From: Leptobrachium leishanense
Taxonomy: Eukaryota > Chordata > Amphibia > Anura > Megophryidae
Direction: 5' to 3'
Length of the DNA: 64,000 nucleotides
NCBI GenBank assembly: GCA_009667805.1
Contig: CM019071.1
Coordinates: forward strand, 48,309,593-48,373,592
Below, one piece after another: positions 33,985 through 45,726 of this stretch. Positions within the stretch are counted from its first letter, which is position 1, and each line of letters begins with the position of its first letter. Made by a program: the position numbers and the translations under genes. The notes beneath the pieces are model-generated. The model searched no databases, had not been told where the DNA came from, and saw only the letters and a program-made list of their open reading frames with translations.

Positions 33985-36900
33985 GAGCACCGTTACACTA
34001 TATCACTAATAATAGATCCACCTGTACTGTTACACTGTATCACTATTAATAGATTCACCTGTACTGTTACACTATATCACTAATAATAGATCCACCTGTA
34101 CTGTTACACTGTATCACTATTAATAGATTCACCTGTACTGTTACACTGTATCAATAATAATAGATCCACCTGTGCTGTTACACTGTATCCCTAATAATAG
34201 ATCCACCTGTACTGTTACACTGTATCCCTAATAATAGATCCACCTGTACTGTTACACTGTATCACTAATAATAGATCCACCTGTACTGTTACACTGTATC
34301 ACTATTAATAGATTCACCTGTACTGTTACACTGTATCAATAATAATAGATCCACCTGTGCTGTTACACTGTATCCCTAATAATAGATCCACCTGTACTGT
34401 TACACTGTATCCCTAATAATAGATCCACCTGTACTGTTACACTGTATCACTAATAATATATCCACCTGTACTGTTACACTGTATCACTAATAATAGATCC
34501 ACCTGTACTGTTATACTGTTTCACTAATAATATATCCACCTGTACTGTTACACTGTATCACTAATAATAGATCCACCTGTACTGTTATACTGTTTCACTA
34601 ATAATATATCCACCTGTACTGTTACACTGTATCACTATTAATAGATTCACCTGTACTGTTATACTGTATCCCTAATAATAGATCCACCTGTACTGTTACA
34701 CTGTATCACTAATAATAGATTCACCTGTACTGTTACACTGTATCACTAATAATAGATTCACCTGTACTGTTACACTGTATCACTAATAATAGATTCACCT
34801 GTACTGTTACACTGTATCACTAATAATAGATTCACCTGTACTGTTACACTGTATCACTAATAATAGATTCACCTGTACTGTTACACTGTATCACTATTAA
34901 TATATTCACCTGTACTGTTACACTGTATCACTGATAATGGATCTCCCTGTACTGTTACACTGTATCACTAATAATAGATTCACCTGTACTGTTACACTGT
35001 ATCACTAATAATAGATTCACCTGTACTGTTACACTGTATCACTAATAATAGATTCACCTGTACTGTTACACTGTATCACTGATAATGGATCTCCCTGTAC
35101 TGTTACACTGTATCACTATTAATAGATCCACCTGTACTGTTACACTGTATCACTATTAATAGATTCACATGTACTGTTACACTGTAGCACTAATAATAGA
35201 TCCACCTGTACTGTTACACTGTATCACTAATAATAGATTCACCTGTACTGTTACACTGTATCACTATTAATAGATTCACCTGTACTGTTACACTGTATCA
35301 CTATTAATAGATTCACCTGTACTGTTACACTGTATCACTATTAATAGATTCACATGTACTGTTACACTGTAGCACTAATAATAGATCCACCTGTACTGTT
35401 ACACTGTATCACTAATAATAGATTCACCTGTACTGTTACACTGTATCACTATTAATAGATTCACCTGTACTGTTACACTGTATCACTGATAATGGATCTC
35501 CCTGTACTGTTACACTGTATCACTAATAATAGATTCACCTGTACTGTTACACTGTATCACTAATAATAGATTCACCTGTACTGTTACACTGTATCACTAT
35601 TAATAGATTCACCTGTACTGTTACACTGTATCATTGATAATGGATCTCCCTGTACTGTTACACTGTATCACTATTAATAGATCCACCTGTACTGTTACAC
35701 TGTATCACTATTAATAGATTCACCTGTACTGTTACACTGTATCACTATTAATAGATTCACCTGTACTGTTACACTGTATCACTATTAATAGATTCACATG
35801 TACTGTTACACTGTAGCACTAATAATAGATCCACCTGTACTGTTACACTGTATCACTAATAATAGATTTACCTGTACTGTTACACTGTATCACTAATAAT
35901 AGATTCACCTGTACTGTTACACTGTATCACTATTAATAGATTCACCTGTACTGTTACACTGTATCACTAATAATAGATTCACCTGTACTGTTACACTGTA
36001 TCACTATTAATAGATCCACCTGTACTGTTACACTGTATCACTAATAGATTCACCTATACTGTTATACTGTATCACTAATACTGTATTACCCTGTACTGTT
36101 ACACTGTATCACTAATAATAGATCCACCTGTACTGTTATACTGTATCCCTAATAATAGATTCACCTGTACTGTTACACTGTATCACTAATAATAGATCCC
36201 CCTGTACTGTTACACTGTATCACTAATAATAGATCCACCTGTACTGTTACACTGTATCACTAATAATAGATCCACCTGTACTGTTACACTGTATCACTAA
36301 TACTGAATCACCCTGTACTGTTACACTGTATCACTAATAATAGATTCTCCTGTACTGTTACACTGTATTACTAATACTGAATCACCCTGTACTGTTACAC
36401 TGTATCACTAATAAAAGATCCACCTGTACTGTTACACTGTATCACTAATAATAGATTCACCTGTACTGTTACACTGTATCACTAATAATAGATTCACCTG
36501 TACTGTTACACTGTATTACTAATACTGAATCACCCTGTACTGTTACACTGTATCACTAATAAAAGATCCACCTGTACTGTTACACTGTATCACTAATAAT
36601 AGATCCACCTGTACTGTTACACTGTATCACTAATAATAGATTCACCTGTACTGTTACACTGTATTACTAATACTGAATCACCCTGTACTGTTACACTGTA
36701 TCACTAATAAAAGATCCACCTGTACTGTTACACTGTATCACTAATAAAAGATCCACCTGTACTGTTACACTGTATCACTAATAATATATCCACCTGTACT
36801 GTTACACTGTATCCCTAATAATAGATTCACCTGTACTGTTACACTGTATCACTAATAATAGATTCACCTGTACTGTTACACTGTATCACTAATAATAGAT

Positions 36901-38300
36901 TCACCTGTACTGTTACACTGTATCACTATTAATAGATCCACCTGTACTGTTACACTGTATCACTAATAGATTCACCTATACTGTTATACTGTATCACTAA
37001 TACTGTATTACCCTGTACTGTTACACTGTATCACTAATAATAGATCCACCTGTACTGTTATACTGTATCCCTAATAATAGATTCACCTGTACTGTTACAC
37101 TGTATCACTAATAATAGATCCCCCTGTACTGTTACACTGTATCACTAATAATAGATCCACCTGTACTGTTATACTGTATCCCTAATAATAGATTCACATG
37201 TACTGTTACACTGTATCACTATTAATAGATCCACCTGTACTGTTACACTGTATCACTAATAATAGATCCACCTGTACTGTTACACTGTATCACTAATACT
37301 GAATCACCCTGTACTGTTACACTGTATCACTAATAATAGATTCACCTGTACTGTTACACTGTATTACTAATACTGAATCACCCTGTACTGTTACACTGTA
37401 TCACTAATAAAAGATCCACCTGTACTGTTACACTGTATCACTAATAATAGATCCACCTGTACTGTTACACTGTATCACTAATAATAGATTCACCTGTACT
37501 GTTACACTGTATTACTAATACTGAATCACCCTGTACTGTTACACTGTATCACTAATAAAAGATTCACCTGTACTGTTACACTGTATCACTAATAAAAGAT
37601 CCACCTGTACTGTTACACTGTATCGCTAATAATAGATTCACCTGTACTGTTACACTGTATCACTAATAATAGATTCACCTGTACTGTTACACTGTATTAC
37701 TAATACTGAATCACCCTGTACTGTTACACTGTATCACTAATAAAAGATCCACCTGTACTGTTACACGGTATCACTAATAATAGATCCACCTGTACTGTTA
37801 CACTGTATCACTAATAATAGATTCACCTGTACTGTTACACTGTATTACTAATACTGAATCACCCTGTACTGTTACACTGTATCACTAATAAAAGATTCAC
37901 CTGTACTGTTACACTGTATCACTAATAAAAGATCCACCTGTACTGTTACACTGTATCACTAATAAAAGATCCACCTGTACTGTTACACTGTATCCCTAAT
38001 AATAGATTCACCTGTACTGTTACACTGTATCACTAATAATAGATTCACCTGTACTGTTACACTGTATTACTAATACTGAATCACCCTGTACTGTTACACT
38101 GTATCACTAATAAAAGATCCACCTGTACTGTTACACTGTATCACTAATAAAAGATCCACCTGTACTGTTACACTGTATCACTAATAATATATCCACCTGT
38201 ACTGTTACACTGTATCCCTAATAATAGATTCACCTGTACTCTTACACTGTATCACTAATAATAGATTCACCTGTACTGTTACACTGTATCACTAATAGAA
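33985..38300. repeat. 37-bp minisatellite, about 115 copies
   Basis: The unit combines CTGTACTGTTACACTGTATC and ACTAATAATAGATTCAC. Variants (ACTATTAATAG, CCCTAATAATAG, TATTACTAATACTGAATCACC, AATAAAAGATCCACC) recur in ordered blocks, notably after 36300. No open frame of note. Confidence 0.97.
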
Positions 38301-38575
38301 CACTTTATACTGTTATATATTGTCACAGACGGCAGGACTCTCTTGTTACGTTGTGTATTGATAGAATACACTGGACTGGTACCCACTATATCACTGATTG
38401 CAGAATTCTCAGTACTGTTACACTGCCTCATGCTGTATCCTGAACATTGGGACACTGACACTGTTTACTGTATCACGTATAGCACACTCTACTCTTATAT
38501 ATCACAGACAGAACTCCATATAGTTACACTTTTATAATGTTTCTCTATATTCATGATTGAATACTCTGTACTGTA
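38301..38575. other. Degenerate array edge, no gene
   Basis: Contains scattered GTTACACTGTATC-like words at the edge of the 37-bp array. The short open frames are not supported. Confidence 0.6.
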
Positions 38576-38576
38576 A

Positions 38577-39012
38577 GGCTAGGGTCAGACTGAGGCAGTG
38601 CGAACGCGCGTTCTGGCGCACATAATCACGGCCGCACTAGCAGCAGATGACGGGCAATGACAGCCAATATACGAAGTACGGTCGCACAAAAGTCCGGCCG
38701 CGCAACGCAAGTGGAAAATGAACGCATTTTTTCGAGAACGTTAAACCGCTGGTACTGACGTACAGAGTGCGCTGCGTCCGCATAGCAGCGTGTGTGCATG
38801 ATTAGGAGATGTCAGACGCTGCTAGTGTGCGGCCAACATAACGTTCAAACAGCCGGATTTCCCTAGACTTCTTTTCACCCCATCGTCATGAAATACGTCC
38901 AGAATTGCGCATCGTCTGACCACTTAAGCGTATTCCGTGAAAAAATGCGTGCGCACGCATCGACGTACATTTTGACGGTGGCCGCAGAAAATGCGCTCAT
39001 CTGTCCCTAGCC
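38577..39012. mobile_element. Family A MITE, copy 4
   Basis: Ends GGCTAGGGTCAGACTGAGGC and GCGCTCATCTGTCCCTAGCC. The right third is more diverged (CCGGATTTCCCTAGACTTCT) than in other copies. Confidence 0.85.
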
Positions 39013-39571
39013 TTAAACTATCACAGACTGAACATTCTATATAGTTACACTTTATCACTGGTAAAACACTATCAGGGTTATACAAAGAGAATCGAAAAGT
39101 CATCGCACGTTCGGTGACTTTTCGTTCTCTTCTATTCTGTGCGATTTGGCGATCCCATTTCGGCGACCCTGCAGGGTATTCAGCAAGCACCACAGGGCCA
39201 TCGTACTGCAGGGAAATGTCGCCGCAAACCTGCCGAAAACTCACCGCAAAACCCGGCGAAGGCACATCGAATCCCGCAAAAACATCTGTATTAACCCCGC
39301 CGAACATGCCGGAGGAACCCGAGCAGGAGCCGATGAGAGCATAGAGGAGCCGCCGGAAAAAGCCGACACCGCAGACGAATAGAGTGAAAAAAAAAAAAAC
39401 TGTTCGCTTTAATGTTTGAAAAGTGAAACGCTGTTTGCAAAGAAACTACTGAGCGAAAATGTCTGAAATTTACATATGATCCAATGAATGATAATAAAAA
39501 GGCTGTTACAGAAAAAGGAAAAAACGATTTGAAAAAAAGATTTCGCAAAAAAAATCCTGAAAAATGCCTAA

Positions 39572-39996
39572 GGCTAGGGTCAGACGAACGCATTTTCGCG
39601 TTGTCTGTGAAAAAGTGCGTTCGAACGAATGGACGCATTTTTTCACGGAATACGCGATAGCGGTCATACCATGCACATTTGCGTTCGCGATTTTGTACAG
39701 ATCATCAATTAAACACTTTTTGCGTCTGGACGTTATGTTGGCCGGACATTAGCAGCGTCTGACATCTCAAAATCACGCACACACGCCGCTAGCGGACGCA
39801 GCGCAGTCTGTACAACCGTACTAGCGGTTTGACGTTCTCGACAAAATGCGTTCGTTTGCCACTTGCGTTGCGCGGCCGGACTTTTGTGCGACCGTACTTC
39901 GTATATTGGCCGTCATTGCCCGTCATTTGCTGCTAGTGCGGCCGTAATTAAGTGCGCCAGAACGCACGTTTAAAGTGCGCTACTCTGACCCTAGCC
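39572..39996. mobile_element. Family A MITE, copy 5
   Basis: Ends GGCTAGGGTCAGACGAACGC and CACTCTGACCCTAGCC-like (TACTCTGACCCTAGCC), inserted in the left arm of the fold-back element, so it is the younger of the two. Confidence 0.9.
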
Positions 39997-41054
39997 TCAA
40001 GGAGCCTAAAAAAATCTACAAATAATTCAGGATTCTCCTGAATAAACCTGCCGAATTAAACCACCGAATGGCAGGGCATTAGGGGAACCTTTCACTGCTG
40101 GTTTGTATTCTCTGAATAGACGAAGCAGTGCTTTTTATGGGGATTTCACTGCCCTCGAACAGGCACCGAACAGGCACCGTATGGTCAGGCAATTCGCCAG
40201 GATTTGGCGTATTGCCTGCTCTCTGGATAGCCGAATGGCCAGGAAAGGTAACCGAACACTGAATTTCAGCGTTCGGTTACCTTTCGCCAGCAATTCGGAG
40301 CTCTTTGAATAACCCTGACTGAAAATTAGGGCATTTCGGTGCAATTCAACGTTCTGTCAGTAGAAAAATCAATTGTTTTCAATGGGACAATTTTGGTGCC
40401 GCCGAATGGCAGCAAATTGCGCTGGTTTTCTCTGTCAATTCGCCTGTATTTGTTGAACTGACAGCTTAAGGGGTTATTCAGGGAGAGCCGATGTGGCCCC
40501 AAATGTCACTGAACGGGGAATTTCCCCGTACGGCTATTCAGAGAGTAGGCAGTTTGCCAAATTTTGGCGAACTGGCAGCAAGTACTGGTCCTGTTCGACG
40601 GCAGTGAAATCCCCCATAGAAAAGCAATGTTTAAACTATTCACAGACACCGAACAGCAGAGAAATGTCAGTGAAATTCCCTGCTGTTCGGTGGTTCAATT
40701 CAGCAGATTTATTCAGGCGAATTCCATAGGCTTCAATGTTAAAAATATTCCCATTTTAATCCAATATCTAATAAACAGTTTATTCTTTTAATCTGCTGTA
40801 AAAAGTCTCTTTATTTATAGATTTTATATTTTTTGGAACTTTTAGGCATTTTTCTGGATTTTTTAAGCAAATTTTTTTTCCTGTTTTTTTTTTTAAATCG
40901 TTTTATTTCTTTTTTCCGTAACAGCCCTTTTTATTATCATTCATGGGATCTTCTATGTAAATTCCAGACATTTTCAGTCAGTAGTTTTATTTGCAAACAA
41001 CGCTTCAATTTTGACACTTTCAAGTGTATTGTTTTGGGGGTTTTTTTACCCCGT

Positions 41055-41280
41055 TTGTCAGCTTGTCGGCTTTTTCCAGCGGCTGCTGTGCACTAGGATC
41101 GGCGGCTTGTCGGGTTTTTCCAGCGGTTGCTGTGCACTGGGATCGGCGGCTTGTCGGGTCTTTCCAGCGGTTGCTGTGCACTAGGATCGGCGGCTTGTCG
41201 GGTTTTTCCAGCGGTTGCTGTGCACTGGGATCGGCGGCTTGTCGGGTTTTTCCAGCGGCTGCTGTGCGCTGGGACCGCGG
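41055..41280. repeat. 44-bp tandem repeat in fold-back right arm
   Basis: Five units containing GGCGGCTTGTCGGGTTTTTC and CAGCGGTTGCTGTGCACTGG. The left arm has a single diverged counterpart, so the expansion happened on one arm only. The open frames across it are repeat artefacts. Confidence 0.9.
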
Positions 41281-41535
41281 CTCGCCAGATTTTTCTGGCG
41301 TGTTCGGCGTGTTTTTTTTGGCGGGTTTGCCCTGCACTCCGGGGACCCTGTGGTGAATGCTGAATACACCGCAGGGTGGGGAACTTCGATTCCCCGAAGT
41401 GCGGGGAACTGCGGGGAACGAGAGAGCACCAAAACGTCGGCGACATTTTAGTGAATGCACGAATTGCCCTGAAAATGCACCAAATGCAGAAATTAACCTG
41501 TTCAGCACAATTCGAATGTTAGTAAATAACCCCTG

Positions 41536-42004
41536 ATGTGTCAGTGTGCGTTTTGTGTTGTTCCATGCTGTGTTCCCCTTGCATTGTCACAAAGCAGTGG
41601 CTCCCATCCCCTTGTTTGCATTAAATCATGTGACTGTCATGGAATAACTTGATTTATGGTTTACAAACAAGCCTGTTTCTTAGTTCCCATCCTCTGTATA
41701 TTTACACAAGCAAATCTAAGCAAACCTAAAGCTCTGAGCGATTTAAAGGCACAGATACCGCTTACTGAAGCTGTAACTAGGTTACTTGTGCGTTATAAAT
41801 AAACCACCTAATAAAGCACATTATAAAGCACATTATAAAGCACATGCTGCTGTTTTCTTTATTTCTTTGAAGCAATGGCAGGTTAAAGGGTAAAGTAAAG
41901 TTAGTTTTTTTTATCAGCTGTTTCCATTTTGTTGATTTTTTTTTCCCCCATGATGCAACAATTACCAATATCTGAGGCGGAGCCTTACTGCTTTTGTTTA
42001 TTTA
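41536..42004. other. Intergenic, no gene seen
   Basis: Only a short TATAAAGCACAT triplication near 41810-41845 is notable. Confidence 0.55.
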
Positions 42005-42332
42005 GGCTGGCGTCAGATGAGCGCGCTATGTGCGCCCATACTGACATGCTTACCGGCGTCCGTCGCAGAGTTGTTGTGGCGCTGCAACGGGCCCGGTCAC
42101 ACACACTTGTGCGCGCGCGACAAGCGTCCGTTATCCAAGCTTCTCCGGCAAAGCACTAGGACGCGCGTTGACGTAGCTGCAAAGCGCGATGCTCCATAGG
42201 AGGATCGAGCCTTGAAGCTCTGAGCGCACTGACTGCACTCAGCGAGGTGGCCAGACGGGCATCAAGTGGAAGGAACGTTCCCTCTCACGGACGTTCCTTC
42301 GGCTCTCTAACGACGCGCATCTGAAAGTAGCC
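42005..42332. mobile_element. Family C MITE, complete copy
   Basis: Ends GGCTGGCGTCAGATGAGCGC and GCGCATCTGAAAGTAGCC, flanked by TTA and TTA. Very CpG-rich, with GCGCGCGCGAC and CTCTCACGGACGTTCCTTC. A diverged partial copy lies at 25090-25312. Confidence 0.82.
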
Positions 42333-42343
42333 TTAATCTACGG

Positions 42344-42483
42344 CAGGGATCTCAAACTCTGCCCCCCCCCAGATGTTTCGGAACTACAACTCCCATGATG
42401 CTCTGGCCAGCTATTGCATTCAAAGAATTCTGGGAATTGTAGGCGATTAAACATCTGGGGAAGGGCAGAGTTTGAGATCCCTG
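42344..42483. mobile_element. ZNF143-motif MITE, copy 2
   Basis: Long inverted ends CAGGGATCTCAAACTCTGCC and GGCAGAGTTTGAGATCCCTG. Flanks ATCTACGG / ATGTACAG match at 6 of 8 bases, as an old hAT duplication would. Inside are ACTACAACTCCCATGATGC and, inverted, a GAATTCTGGGAATTGTAG arm. Confidence 0.85.
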
Positions 42484-42754
42484 ATGTACAGTATTTAGTA
42501 GTTAATGAGGTGTAGGAGGGAATGTTTAGGTAAGGCTGCAGGGGGTCTGTTGTGTTCTACAGGTTACCTGAGATGATAAGCGGCAGCTGAATGAGATAAA
42601 ACAGGGAGCTTAAAAGACTTCTAACCTCCCCCTGGTGATGTCCTTTGAATACATCCCACACAATACAATGATGTGAGTCGGTGACTGACCCATTCACTCC
42701 ATTCTATGGCCAAAACCACACAGTGAGGAGCAAGTGATGGAAAGATACAACACA

Positions 42755-43133
42755 AAATATCACACAATGGATGCACCCAGTGACACATATAGAGGAAAAT
42801 ATCACACAATGGATGCACCCAGTGACACAGAGGAAAATATCACACAATGGATGCGCCCAGTGACACATATAGAGGAAAATATCACACAATGGATGCACCC
42901 AGTGACACATATAGAGGAAAATATCACACAATGGATGCACCCAGTGACACATATAGAGGAAAATATCACACAATGGATGCACCCAGTGACACGTATAGAG
43001 GAAAATATCACACAATGGATGCACCCAGTGACACATATAGAGGAAAATATCACACAATGGATGCGCCCAGTGACACATATAGAGGAAAATATCACACAAT
43101 GGATGCACCCAGTGACACATATAGAGGAAAATA
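42755..43133. repeat. 42-bp minisatellite, about nine copies
   Basis: Unit ATATCACACAATGGATGCAC plus CCAGTGACACATATAGAGGAAA. Because 42 is a multiple of three, several frames stay open through the array (for example 42734-43357 plus), but these are artefacts. Confidence 0.95.
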
Positions 43134-43175
43134 TTTTCTTAACTAAACATACAAGAGAAAAAGAAACACATGTAA

Positions 43176-43598
43176 GGCTAGGGTCAGACGAACGCATTTT
43201 TCACGTTGTCCGTGAAAAAGTGCGTTCGAACGAATGGACGTATTTTTTCACGGAATACGCGATAGCGGTCATACGATGCGTATTTTCGTCCGTGATTTTG
43301 TATGGATCATCAATAAAACACTTTTTGTGTCTGGACGTGATGTTGGCCGGACATTAGCAGCGTCTGACGTCTCCCAATCACGCACACACGCCGCTAGCGG
43401 GCACAACGCACTCTGTATGTCAGTACTAGTTTGACGTTCTAGAAAAAATGCGTTCATTTGCCACTTGCGTTGCGCAGACGAACTCTCGTGCGGCCGTACT
43501 TCGTGTGTTCCCCGGCATTGAACGTCATTTGCTGCTAGCACGGCCGTGATTTCGTGCGGCTAAACGCACGTTAAAACTGCTTTCGTCTGACCTTAGCC
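43176..43598. mobile_element. Family A MITE, copy 6
   Basis: Ends GGCTAGGGTCAGACGAACGC and CTTTCGTCTGACCTTAGCC. Closest to copy 1 in its interior (CGGCCGTGATTTCGTG). Confidence 0.9.
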
Positions 43599-43775
43599 TT
43601 AGATATCAGCAACATCAAATAAACACAATAAGGACATCGCATTTTTGGTGGTTCTGGCCCTTTAGATGGGCATTGCCATGGGAGGACCAAAGTGCAATGA
43701 AGGCCCCTGTGGGCAAATGGGGAGTTTTGGTCCAAAACCCATGAGTCGTATCAATAATCCTTTGTATTGTTGCAG

Positions 43776-43828
43776 CATCGACGAATCAACTATCCAATCC
43801 TGAAGTCGGCAGAGTTGGCCAAGGAACG
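43776..43828 (+). CDS. Possible 53-bp internal exon
   Basis: Framed by TTTGTATTGTTGCAG (acceptor) and GTGAGC (donor). In its fully open frame it reads HRRINYPILKSAELAKER, charged and helical in character; a second frame (STNQLSNPEV...) is also open. I recognise no gene. It is opposite in strand to the RING exon 200 bp away. Splice signals alone are weak evidence. Confidence 0.3.
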
Positions 43829-44041
43829 GTGAGCTGTGTGTGTGACCTAATGTAACAAATTGTAGAATTCTCCCAAATCGCTAATTTTGGCCTTAAATCT
43901 GCACTTATTTCCATGACATTTCTCCAGCTTACAAAAAAAAACCAATCGCCGTGCGTTATTTTGGAATTTTTAATAATATTTGTAGCTTTTTCTTAGATTA
44001 CACGAGCCCCGTCCCTGGCACCGCCGCGCCCCCCACCTCAC

Positions 44042-44338
44042 CTCTGCCCCGCACTTATTCCTCCTGGGTGCTGGTGGTTTGAAATTAAGCCTCTGTGCGA
44101 TGCGGGTGGTCACGCCAAGCTGGACGTCCGTCGTCACCCCCTTCCAACTCATGGCTCGCTCGCACTTGGGGCACACCACTTCGCCGTCGGCGCTGGGTTT
44201 CCTCTTGGTGTGGGTGACCAGGCACCCCCGGCAGTAGCTGTGCCCACACTCTGTAGTAACGGGATCCTGGAAGTAGCAGTTGCAGAGCGGGCACACGGCG
44301 CCCTCCTGTAGATCCCTCATGGGCCCCCCAGAAGACAT
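44042..44338 (-). CDS. RING-finger protein, first coding exon (TRIM-like)
   Basis: 99 codons from the ATG at 44338 to a GTGAGG donor (44041-44036) in phase 0. It contains a C3HC4 RING finger: Cys16, Cys19, Cys31, His33, Cys36, Cys39, Cys56 and Cys59 (CPLCNCYFQDPVTTECGHSY region). RING domains bind E2 enzymes and promote ubiquitin transfer. An N-terminal RING with DPVTTECGHSYC spacing and phase-0 exit resembles TRIM-type E3 ligases, whose B-box and coiled coil would lie in later exons at lower coordinates; I did not find them. An in-frame start at 44395 exists, but MSSGGPMRDL or the next Met (44320) sits at the usual distance from the RING. If unspliced, the frame would stop at 43970. Confidence 0.72.
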
Positions 44339-44395
44339 CTCAGCACCCCAGAGGTACGCGTCCCGTGCACAACATGCAGAAAGCGATGCACACAC

Positions 44396-44915
44396 ATATT
44401 ATCCTTTATTTATATCCACGTACGTCGCGGTTTCCACCCCCTGTTTACTTGTCATGCATACCTCAGGCAGCAGGGTGTGGAGTTATGCGGTTTGGCAGGT
44501 TCCTAGAGGTGAAACAACATGGGACGAGAACTGCGGAGGACTGCGACACCTACCGCGTGCTGTCACCAAGGGGTTAATGCGCTAAGTATAGCCAGGAGGC
44601 AACGCAAGGGGTTCATTACGGGTTATACGATCCAAATCAAGGTGTAAAGAAGCTGCAGCCGTCACTTCTAATCCCTCATATACTCAAGGAATGTCCGTCA
44701 GCCTCAGCCCTTCAGGCGTTTCAGAACTACAAGTCCCATGATGCTCAGGGAGCCTTCAACAGCGGTGCTTTCGAGAATCGCCCCTATAGGATTATAGAGC
44801 AACGGCGAAGGTCTGAGCGGTTTATCTGTTGTACCGGACCGCTGCATATGTTGGAACTTTACAAGATTTTATGCAAATCTGCGAGAACACTGCGTTTTGA
44901 TCTTTTGATCTAGGT
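44396..44915. other. Upstream of RING exon; one MITE fragment
   Basis: Bases 44697-44752 hold a partial ZNF143-motif MITE (GAACTACAAGTCCCATGATG). Nothing else is recognised. This region may contain the RING gene's promoter. Confidence 0.5.
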
Positions 44916-45046
44916 CAGTGACGGCGAACCTCGGCACCCCCAGATGTTTCAGAACTACGTGTTCCATGATGCCTAGCCTGGAATAAAGCTGCCTGAGCAT
45001 CATGGGACACGTAGTTTCAAAACCTCAGGGGTTGCCGTGGTTAGCC
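44916..45046. mobile_element. ZNF143-motif MITE, copy 3
   Basis: Starts CAGTGACGGCGAACCTCGGC. Its arms carry AGAACTACGTGTTCCATGAT and, inverted, ATCATGGGACACGTAGTTT. The right terminus is diverged. Confidence 0.72.
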
Positions 45047-45460
45047 TTCAATGTGATGATAGGAGATATAGTTATAACAATAAGCGCCCGATGGACGGAG
45101 AATAAATCAATTGTAACAAAAATGCAATGACTACATTTTTTTTTCCATTTAAAATGCAGTTTGAGAAAACACAATAAAAAGCCTAGGATGGAGTTTATTT
45201 TCTGTCGAGCTGGCACGTAAAGAAACGCAGCGATCAGGTGTTATGTAATGAGCTGTGCTGTTTATTAAATGCCTCATCTGACAGTAATGAATGTGTTTAT
45301 TGAATCCGCTTTGCTCATTGTTCAGTTGCGCATCACTGCTGGACAAGGAACCAGAGGTCTCTGCACTCTGTGATCCGCTGTACCAGGAGGAGCATCATGG
45401 GTAATGTTGTACTTGTTGCACATATGCCACAAGAAAATTGTAAGCTCTTTTGCTTAATAA
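45047..45460. other. Intergenic, no gene seen
   Basis: No recognised repeat or exon; short open frames only. Confidence 0.5.
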
Positions 45461-45726
45461 ATCCCAGGCTCCCTGTATTGTGTCCTCTCTGTGTATTATG
45501 TGTAACGCAGACATATCAATGAATCATCTCTGTGTATTAACTGTAACACAGTTATACCATTAGATCTGAGACTCTCTGTATTGTGTCCTCTCTGTGTATT
45601 ACATGTAACGCAGACATATCAGTAGATCCCAGACTCTCTGTATTGTGTCCTCTCTGTGTATTACATGTAACGCAGTCGCAGACTTACCAGCGGATCACAG
45701 TCTCCCTCTATTGTGTCCCCTCTGTG

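Larger units (their letters stand above)
39072..41535. mobile_element. Fold-back (long inverted repeat) element
   Basis: The outer ends are CAGGGTTAT (left) and AATAACCCCTG (right). Left-arm blocks recur inverted on the right: TGTTACAGAAAAAGGAAAA (39505) with TTTTTTCCGTAACAGCCCTT (40911), and GGGGATTTCACTGCC (40139) with GGCAGTGAAATCCCCC (40601). A near-perfect palindrome (AAAGGTAACCGAAC ... GTTCGGTTACCTTT) is centred near 40262. A family A MITE interrupts the left arm, and the right arm has five 44-bp tandem units. No gene. Confidence 0.78.

Noticed and set aside
39114..39382. 76-78-codon plus frames rich in Arg, Pro and Glu
   Set aside because: They lie in the fold-back element arm, and the mirrored arm carries different open frames. 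There is no domain.
42734..43357. 207-codon open frame with repeated TQWMHPVTHIEENI-type units
   Set aside because: It is a 42-bp minisatellite read in frame, ending inside a MITE. All six frames stay partly open because 42 is divisible by three.
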